Shown here: piece by piece, positions 18,429 to 23,555 of the stretch
Layout of the letters: every line of letters begins with the position of its first letter
Numbering within the stretch: the stretch's first letter is position 1
From: a virus
Reading direction: 5' to 3' (one strand)
DNA length: 23,555 nucleotides
IMG/VR virus record: IMGVR_UViG_3300035438_001194
Location: 1 to 23,555 of that record
Notes under the pieces: model-generated
What the model was told of the DNA's origin: nothing
What the model saw: only the letters and a program-made list of their open reading frames with translations
Databases searched by the model: none
Made by a program: the position numbers and the translations under genes

Positions 18429-20924
18429 TTAGAAGTCGGATCGGATTCCGCCTGCCTGGACGCTCAAATTCCATCCGTAATCCGTAAAGATCAGACCCCT
18501 CAGGCACCTCTTGCGAGTCTCGGTTCGGTTCCCGAGTCTGGCGACTCTCAACTTTGGATACAGGTCTTTGATCTGTTTTGAGATGGTCTGAATACAGGCG
18601 GGGTGCCGTCCCGTCTGCCCACACCACGCCTTGTAAGTGTCGTAGATCTTGCCGATTTCGAGCGTCTCAGATTCATCACCGGTGACCTCAATGCAGTCCG
18701 CGACGAATGCCTGGGCGGGTGATCCAATTTCTTTTGCTTCCTCGATAGCGTTTGAAGTGGAATCGTTTTCAGGGAATTTGCCCGATTGGAGCAACTTGGA
18801 ATACCCTTCAACCGCCCACGCTAGAATGCCGGTCATCTCCGATGCAATCCTACTGTGAAGTGTCTGGTCTTCCCTCCCAACGTGGCTCTCTGTGAATTGT
18901 AGGACCAGCAGGCGTGTTGGGATGGCCGCAGCTGCATCTGGGAGCCGTGGCATTTCGTTTGATGCCATGATGATCCTCGTGGGTAGTTTTCCTGACCAGT
19001 CAGACTGGTACTTCCTTGCGATCCTGATTTCGTCCTCTCCTGAGATAGATAAGATGCGTTCAATCGCGTCTGAAACGTTGTCACGCGATCCAAACCGCAC
19101 GTCAGGCATGATTGCCACAGGTACGCCGATAAGTTTCTCAAGGCCAAACTCCCGAGCCAAGTCGCCAATCCCTAGTGATGCCACGGATTCAGGGCCAATC
19201 ATGTTCCCCATCGTTCTCGTGATCGTACCCTTTCCTGATCGCGGCGGACCGATCATGGCGAGTATCTTTTGGAAGCTGGTATTCGATGTCAGACAGAGGC
19301 CAAAAAACATCTGGAGTAACTCAATTGACTGCGGATCATTGGGGAAACAGGATTCCAGGAACGCTTTCCAGGCTGGACAATCTGCCCCCTCACCAGTCCA
19401 TTCCACGTTAGATCTGACTTTTGAAAACCACCTGTTGCTGAGGTCCTGTGTCTGTTTTGTCCTGACGTTAAGTATGCAGTTCCTGAGTGCGATAGTCTCA
19501 ACCGGATCCCAGTCGCCTTGCGTCCGGTCAATCCAATAAGGCATTTTTGGGAGCTTGCGATCCGGTATTGTACTGATAGATGTGAACGCCTGATAAGCCG
19601 ACTGGATCACTCCAGATGTGACCGGCTTTTTCTTGTACTTCGCTTTCTCTTCGGGGTCATCCAGCCTGGCATAACACTGCTCCGCATTCATCAGGAACCA
19701 GTGGTCAATATACCCTCCGATTGTCGCTCTAAGTTCATCTGGCCTGATCTCCTGATATTTCCCCGCTCGCCATTGCCATGATGTCCCCTGCCAAGTCACA
19801 AACCGGTTCTGGTGTTCACTCGCTATGAATTCTGTTGCGGTTAAGAAAGGGTCGTAATAAGGGATGAGTTGATTCTTGCACGCTGAAGCGTCGCCACCGA
19901 AATCCTCTTTCTGGTCCTCACTTTTCACCAATAATGACTTCTGGTTTTCCGCTGGCAGTTCGATCGTTGTCCCACGCTTCGACTCGTATTTCTTTGGCGC
20001 AACGGGCTGTGCTGTGCCTCTTGTCCAAGCCCATTCCATCGTCTTCTGAGCACATCTTAAGGATCGGCAATTCCCATTCGACATCAGTGCCGATTCCACC
20101 GACTGGAATATCTCTGATTTCTGATACTCAAGCCCCATCCCTGCTGCATACCCGCCCGCCATCCTGACGTTGGCTCGCAAGGTGAAGTGCAGTTCACCGG
20201 ACGCAGATGCTGCGATCTTGTCAATTAGTTTATTGGTCCGGTTAGCGAACCACCCAGATTCCCAAGTGTCTGACGCCGCTGGAACTTCACACCTAACGGT
20301 ATTCTCCGAAGTCGCCTTGTACTCCCCTTTGATCTCCATCAGCCAATGTGCTGCAACGTCCGGAAGGTCCGCTGGTTCCACGTCCCTATCAATATGTTTT
20401 CCCTCTGACGGGGCGCACGCCACCTGTGCCTGTCCGGTCTCTGAGCCTACGAAAATTTCGACGTGCCCACCGCCAGGCATGTTGATTTTTCGCCTCGGCT
20501 GATCGCCGTACTTCTTCAGGAATTCAGGCGTCGCCTTGTACCATAAGTGCAGCCCACCAGCACCTCTGACAACATGTGTCTCGTGTACTTCCCCTCCGAA
20601 CGCGATTTCGATAAAATCGTCTCGGATACTTTCGATTTTGCTGAAATCCTTACCAGGTGGATCAAGATCAAACACGACGTACCCAAACGGCTGACAGCCA
20701 AGCCCCGCGTCTTTTGGGTGATTAAGAATGGTATCTTGTAATATCTTTCGCCTGTCTGGGATGGAATGTTTTCCCCATCCAACCCCGACAGGTTTCTTTA
20801 CTTTGCCGTGGTCGTCCCTGTAAAGTGCCAGGGGCCTTAGTCCGAGCAAATCCATCGCGTCAAAAGCCGCCAAAAGATCAGATCTTTTGACGGCCTGAAA
20901 ATAGGCTTCCCAGTGAGGGTTCAT
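18429..20924 (-). CDS. Primase-polymerase / SF3 (D5-type) helicase fusion
   Basis: 831 residues, typical length. The N-terminal prim-pol domain has the catalytic VVFDLDPPG (about residue 80-88) and the GGLHLWYKA motif (about 120-128). The C-terminal helicase has a D5_N-like lead-in (DPQSIELLQMFFGLCLTSN) and Walker A IGPPRSGKGT (about 557-566). Walker B VAIMPDV and the sensor segment IIMASNEMPRLPDAAAAIPT follow, then a C-terminal winged-helix-like end. The protein should prime and unwind at the phage origin just downstream of its gene. Start ATG at 20924 overlaps the previous stop as ATGA; an upstream in-frame ATG at 20945 is less likely. Confidence 0.9.
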   Translation of the reverse strand: MNPHWEAYFQAVKRSDLLAAFDAMDLLGLRPLALYRDDHGKVKKPVGVGWGKHSIPDRRKILQDTILNHPKDAGLGCQPFGYVVFDLDPPGKDFSKIESIRDDFIEIAFGGEVHETHVVRGAGGLHLWYKATPEFLKKYGDQPRRKINMPGGGHVEIFVGSETGQAQVACAPSEGKHIDRDVEPADLPDVAAHWLMEIKGEYKATSENTVRCEVPAASDTWESGWFANRTNKLIDKIAASASGELHFTLRANVRMAGGYAAGMGLEYQKSEIFQSVESALMSNGNCRSLRCAQKTMEWAWTRGTAQPVAPKKYESKRGTTIELPAENQKSLLVKSEDQKEDFGGDASACKNQLIPYYDPFLTATEFIASEHQNRFVTWQGTSWQWRAGKYQEIRPDELRATIGGYIDHWFLMNAEQCYARLDDPEEKAKYKKKPVTSGVIQSAYQAFTSISTIPDRKLPKMPYWIDRTQGDWDPVETIALRNCILNVRTKQTQDLSNRWFSKVRSNVEWTGEGADCPAWKAFLESCFPNDPQSIELLQMFFGLCLTSNTSFQKILAMIGPPRSGKGTITRTMGNMIGPESVASLGIGDLAREFGLEKLIGVPVAIMPDVRFGSRDNVSDAIERILSISGEDEIRIARKYQSDWSGKLPTRIIMASNEMPRLPDAAAAIPTRLLVLQFTESHVGREDQTLHSRIASEMTGILAWAVEGYSKLLQSGKFPENDSTSNAIEEAKEIGSPAQAFVADCIEVTGDESETLEIGKIYDTYKAWCGQTGRHPACIQTISKQIKDLYPKLRVARLGNRTETRKRCLRGLIFTDYGWNLSVQAGGIRSDF

Positions 20925-21640
20925 GATGCGGTGCTGCCGATCCATTTGTAAGTCTTGATTTTGTGCCCCTCTTTAGACACCACCCGCAGGCGTGCTGACT
21001 TCCTGTGGTAGTCTTGGAAATCAGCCTCAAGAGCTTTATCCACCAAGAAAGTTCCGTTGTCGCGGTACACTTCGATCTCGTTAAGATCCAAGCCGCGACA
21101 GGAGATGAATTCCGCGAAAATGTCTCGGAATTCAGGCGGCTCGTGATCGACATCCGCCTGACCTTTTTTGCTCGGGTCAAAAGATTTACCTGTGATCGGG
21201 CAGTCCATTGGTTGCCCACCAAGAACTCTGACCATAGTGGTGAGTTTCTCGTAAACCTGTTTTTTCACTGCCGACCTGAACGCATCCCGTACGAGCGACA
21301 CGCGAGTCTTAATCTTCCAGCAGTCGATAGGTTGCCAGTTCACTAAGTCGCCGTCAGGCATGATCCAGAAAAAAGTAAGGCTCTGGTAATCACATACCCT
21401 ATTAGGCAGTACAGTTAAGTCCATGACCATTTTACTGCTGTCTGGCTTGTCTTCACTATCGAACTTCTTTGGATAGAAAAGGTCGTAAAGCGAGGCCATG
21501 AACTCAAAATCGCTATCACCTCGGGTGATCGACTCGCCATAAGACAGTCTCGATTTGATCCGAGCGACTTCGGCAGCCAATGTCGTGGCGTTGTAATCCT
21601 TGCCACAAACCACAAACTGCCGACCACGGAGTTTAGCCAT
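20921..21640 (-). CDS. DUF3223/HNH-like phage protein
   Basis: 239 residues. The N-terminal part (TTLAAEVARIKSRLSYGESI; DFEFMASLYDLFYP) fits the DUF3223/DCL-like domain. The C-terminal part reads DCPITGKSFDPSKKGQADVD followed by HEPPEFRDIFAEFI, and later FQDYHRKSARLRVVSKEG. That is the HNH-like arrangement (Cys, DVDH.PP.F, then YH...A.LR) found in such proteins. A nuclease acting in replication or against host DNA is plausible. The start overlaps the regulator's stop by 8 nt, and the gene feeds directly into the primase gene. Family assignment is from pattern memory. Confidence 0.65.
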   Translation of the reverse strand: MAKLRGRQFVVCGKDYNATTLAAEVARIKSRLSYGESITRGDSDFEFMASLYDLFYPKKFDSEDKPDSSKMVMDLTVLPNRVCDYQSLTFFWIMPDGDLVNWQPIDCWKIKTRVSLVRDAFRSAVKKQVYEKLTTMVRVLGGQPMDCPITGKSFDPSKKGQADVDHEPPEFRDIFAEFISCRGLDLNEIEVYRDNGTFLVDKALEADFQDYHRKSARLRVVSKEGHKIKTYKWIGSTAS

Positions 21641-21812
21641 TGGATAGGATTCTCTTTTCTGCTCTCACGACTTCTAAGTAACCCGCCAGTGAATCCTCAA
21701 GGATCCTTTCGACGATTCGCGACTGTGATATCTTCTGCTCGCAGTGCAAAAGCCAAAGTGAGTCGCTGATGTCTTCCGATACGTTCACTACAAGTCTTTT
21801 CTTCTTGACCAT
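21633..21812 (-). CDS. Ribbon-helix-helix-like regulator
   Basis: 59 residues: MVKKKRLVVNVSEDISDSLW, LLHCEQKISQSRIVERILED, then SLAGYLEVVR. A basic beta strand (KKRLVVNVSED) followed by two helices with the SQSRIVERIL turn is the CopG/Arc (RHH) plan, usually a dimeric operator binder. The start at 21812 has AGGGGAAA upstream; the open frame extends to 21866 but would cover its own -10 box. First gene of the leftward replication operon. It is a good candidate for the factor binding the repeated ACTAGG-type motifs around its promoter and at 18083-18144. Confidence 0.68.
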   Translation of the reverse strand: MVKKKRLVVNVSEDISDSLWLLHCEQKISQSRIVERILEDSLAGYLEVVRAEKRILSNG

Positions 21813-21856
21813 CTGATTTCCCCTGTGTGTGTTCGTAACTATGAACCAACAGACAC

Positions 21857-21885
21857 AATATAACAATGTAACTAGGTACTGTCAA
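21857..21885 (-). promoter_or_regulatory. Leftward sigma-70 promoter of the regulator-replication operon
   Basis: On the minus strand TTGACA (21885-21880), 17 base spacer, TATATT (21862-21857). The transcript would start near 21850, upstream of the regulator start at 21812. ACTAGG motifs lie within the spacer and next to the -35. Confidence 0.8.
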
Positions 21886-21919
21886 CTAGGTGACTAGGAA
21901 CCGACCGAAAAACCTAGTT
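21868..21919. promoter_or_regulatory. Cluster of ACTAGG-type operator motifs
   Basis: ACTAGG occurs at 21871, 21885 and 21893, and in reverse at 21913-21918. GTCAACTAGGTGAC (21881-21894) is a near-palindrome (12 of 14 positions) overlapping the leftward -35. A further GTAACTAG copy lies at 21977-21984 directly before the start codon of the rightward gene. The position suits control of both divergent promoters. Confidence 0.62.
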
Positions 21920-21946
21920 GATTTGTTGGCCGAAAGGTAATAGTAT
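21918..21946 (+). promoter_or_regulatory. Rightward promoter of the 21985 gene
   Basis: TTGATT (21918-21923), 17 base spacer, TAGTAT (21941-21946). The -35 overlaps one reverse ACTAGG motif, so leftward and rightward transcription could be controlled together. Confidence 0.6.
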
Positions 21947-21951
21947 ACATG

Positions 21952-21965
21952 TGGCAATTGTGCCA
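21952..21965. promoter_or_regulatory. Short inverted repeat near the rightward start of transcription
   Basis: TGGCA-ATTG-TGCCA, 5 bp arms with a 4 base centre, at about +1 to +12 of the rightward promoter. Could be a second operator or a leader hairpin. Confidence 0.45.
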
Positions 21966-21984
21966 ATCAGAAAAAGGTAACTAG

Positions 21985-22248
21985 ATGAAGACAGCGACCG
22001 CAAAGGTACCAACAGAGCTGAGAAAGATTGGCTTTGCTGCACCAGAGCAAATCCACGGCGTGCTGAAACAAGTTGTCGGTTGGGCCGAGATGTCTGAGAT
22101 TCGGCCATCTGGCGTGACATTTACCGAGCGTGAATTTTTACAGGGCCTAATCTGCGGATTCTGGGCCAAAGGTCAGGATGAATGGGCGAAAGAACTTGAG
22201 CAAAACGCTATTGCGCTCAAGAAGATCGCAAAGCCGGTTGCCCGATAA
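21985..22248 (+). CDS. 87-residue protein divergent from the regulator (putative switch protein)
   Basis: MKTATAKVPTELRKIGFAAP, EQIHGVLKQVVGWAEMSEIR, PSGVTFTEREFLQGLICGFW, ending in a Lys/Ala-rich helix. The 'VTFTEREFLQGLICGFWA' part could be an RHH or helix pair, but no family is recognised with confidence. AAAAAGG lies 8 bases before the ATG. Its place opposite a small DNA-binding regulator and just before the att site and integrase is typical of immunity or excision genes. Confidence 0.68.
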   Translation: MKTATAKVPTELRKIGFAAPEQIHGVLKQVVGWAEMSEIRPSGVTFTEREFLQGLICGFWAKGQDEWAKELEQNAIALKKIAKPVAR

Positions 22249-22336
22249 CTAACCCGTCCTCCCCCTTTAAAATCGCAATCCGTTGGTGACACATGGGTTA
22301 CACTTTGAGAAGATCTGAATCGACGACCTTGCAGAA

Positions 22337-22377
22337 CTCCGGAGCAAAAGGCCGCAAGTTCGAATCTTGCCGGGTGT
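22337..22377 (+). other. att core: exact 3' half of a tRNA-Arg(CCG)
   Basis: In tRNA numbering: anticodon loop CTCCGGA (32-38, anticodon CCG), GCAAA (39-43), five-base variable region AGGCC, T-arm GCAAG TTCGAAT CTTGC (49-65), acceptor strand CGGGTGT (66-72). Every spacing is canonical, but the bases before the loop (CAGAA) cannot pair with GCAAA and no ACACCCG 5' strand exists upstream. Only the 3' half is therefore present. Tyrosine integrases use such halves as attP/att cores, and an integrase gene follows 105 bases later. The rest of 22249-22482 has no gene; AT-rich TTAAG-containing sequence at 22384-22430 may hold integrase arm sites. Confidence 0.75.
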
Positions 22378-22482
22378 ATTGCGGTAAGTCTTTAGGATTA
22401 AGGCTTTTAAGACAAGACGTTAAGTGTTCGACAATTCCGGAATACTTAGACAACAATGTTGAGAATTTTCACCGGCGGCGAC

Positions 22483-23555
22483 ATGGCACGCCCACCTAAC
22501 CCTATACCCAAGTACACGTTACATAGTTCTGGTCGCGCCAGAATCTATTTTAACAACGTGTATAAGTATCTGCCCGGGGCGTTCAACTCGCCCGAATCGC
22601 GGCAGGCGTTTTATGAAATGTGCGAAATCATCCACGCAACCGGTGACTGGCCCGTTGAGGTCGTGCCCGAAAAGCCACTCACGGTGATGGAACTGGGAAT
22701 CAGGTATCTCGCCTTTTGTGTCACCTACTACGGCCAAAAAAAGAACGGTCGTACCGAAGCGGTGAACCTGCGCTATGCGGTGGATTCGCTGACTGATCTA
22801 TATGGAAGTCGGCTCGCTGGCGAGTTCGGTCCACCACAACTTAAGGCGGTTCGTAAGTCGCTCATCAAAAAAGGTCACGTGCGGAGATCAGTCAATAAGA
22901 GAGCCACCCAGATAATCGCTTGCTTCAAATGGGCAGTCGAGGAAGGACTGGTTGAACCGGACGTGTGGCAGCGGCTGTCCGCCGTCAAACCAATTGCACC
23001 TGGGCGAGAGGGTGCTATCGACAATCCAGCGGTCGAACCGGTGACTTCCAGTCAGTATGAACTCGCCCTGCCCTACCTTCCGGCCGGTGTCAAGATTGCG
23101 ATTCAGGTCCAGCGTCTGACCGGCATGAGGTCCAAGGAACTGCTGTCGATGTGCCCGCAGGATTGCGATATGTCCCGTGAGCACTGGATCTATCGGCTTG
23201 AAAAGCACAAGACGGTAGAACACACTGGCGTTGCTTTTGTGCTGATCCCAGCGCCGGCGGTTGAACTACTTCAGGCCTGTATGCCCAAGACATTTTGTGA
23301 CAGGTGGTTCCCTTGGTCTGTCGGTCATCAACAAAAAAGTGTCGCGCGTGCGTGCCTGTCCGCAGGTGTACCACATTGGTATCCACACCAGTTACGTCAC
23401 AACTTGGCGACCGAGATTAACGAAAAACTAAATATTGAGGCGGCTCAAAAGGTGCTCCGACACACCGACCCACGCATGACGCGAAGGTACTCTAAAGAGA
23501 CTGTGGAAGGGCTTTTAAGCGTTGCCGATCAACTCTACCCCGATGTTAATTTAGG
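22483..23555 (+). CDS. int: Tyrosine recombinase / phage integrase (runs off right edge)
   Basis: About 357 codons are visible with no stop before the window ends. Start MARPPNPIPKYTLHSSGRAR; an in-frame ATG nine codons earlier (22456) is an alternative. The N-terminal part resembles integrases frequent in Planctomycetes ('PxYxxHxxSGxAxV' then '..SPESR..Y'). Catalytic residues: Arg in QRLTGMRSKELL (about residue 216), Lys in the EKHKT turn, HQLRH (about 302-306), the His in VLRHTDP and nucleophile Tyr in RRYSKE (about 335). All are intact, so the enzyme should be active. It catalyses integration and excision at the tRNA-derived core beside it. Confidence 0.93.
   Translation, partial: MARPPNPIPKYTLHSSGRARIYFNNVYKYLPGAFNSPESRQAFYEMCEIIHATGDWPVEVVPEKPLTVMELGIRYLAFCVTYYGQKKNGRTEAVNLRYAVDSLTDLYGSRLAGEFGPPQLKAVRKSLIKKGHVRRSVNKRATQIIACFKWAVEEGLVEPDVWQRLSAVKPIAPGREGAIDNPAVEPVTSSQYELALPYLPAGVKIAIQVQRLTGMRSKELLSMCPQDCDMSREHWIYRLEKHKTVEHTGVAFVLIPAPAVELLQACMPKTFCDRWFPWSVGHQQKSVARACLSAGVPHWYPHQLRHNLATEINEKLNIEAAQKVLRHTDPRMTRRYSKETVEGLLSVADQLYPDVNL

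Noticed and set aside
18892-19539. 215-codon open frame on the plus strand
   Set aside because: It lies opposite the helicase domain, whose Walker motifs are certain; the product has no domain and is a shadow.
22293-22499. 68-codon plus-strand frame over the att region
   Set aside because: It reads through the tRNA half and overlaps the integrase start; no ribosome binding site.

Overview
The window looks like about 23.5 kb of a temperate tailed bacteriophage (prophage or phage contig), probably infecting a planctomycete or a relative. The phage call rests on terminase, portal, tail-fibre, primase-helicase and integrase genes packed with 1-16 nt overlaps (mostly ATGA or TAATG). The host guess rests on two things: an integrase whose N-terminus (MARPPNPIPKYTLHSSG) resembles those common in Planctomycetes, and a PEP-CTERM (exosortase-sorted) protein, a sorting system found in that group and in some Proteobacteria. 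Nearly everything from 1 to 21812 is on the minus strand. A small gene and the integrase run rightward from 21985.

Right end (21633-23555): a lysogeny-type control region. A ribbon-helix-helix-like regulator (minus) and an 87-residue protein (plus) are divergently transcribed from good sigma-70 promoters embedded in repeated ACTAGG-type motifs. Next comes an exact 3' half of a tRNA-Arg(CCG), read as the attachment core, and then a tyrosine integrase that runs off the window.

Replication (16399-21640): an HNH-like DUF3223 protein, a primase-polymerase/SF3 helicase, a bidirectional terminator, and an origin-like region in which TGTGGACAC repeats flank an AT-rich core. A second copy of the regulator promoter drives three small genes. 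A DUF2815-type single-stranded-DNA-binding protein with an SSB-like IPF tail follows.

Middle (11002-16318): many small accessory genes. They include a phage-borne CsrA with a roughly 330-base highly structured non-coding stretch upstream, a ParB-like DUF6551 protein, a stand-alone AP2-domain protein, a RuvC-like resolvase, DUF3310-like and DUF551-like proteins, and two small genes below usual ORF cut-offs (a 48-residue Cys-rich protein and a 39-residue membrane peptide). Four consecutive start sites carry the same 14-nt sequence.

Packaging and DNA modification (5814-10904): a HTH/zinc-finger protein, then a ParB-domain protein and a TET-associated-type glycosyltransferase. The glycosyltransferase and the C-terminal part of the ParB gene are strikingly AT-rich, which suggests a transferred DNA-hypermodification cassette. 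Small and large terminase and an HK97-type portal follow.

Left end (1-5813): after the portal there is no capsid gene. Instead there is a set of fibre/adhesin genes including a LamG-like lectin, then a tail-assembly-like protein, the phage-encoded PEP-CTERM protein, small membrane (holin-like) proteins, a secreted staphylococcal-type nuclease, and a secreted protein cut by the window edge. All assignments come from reading the sequence; no database search was run.
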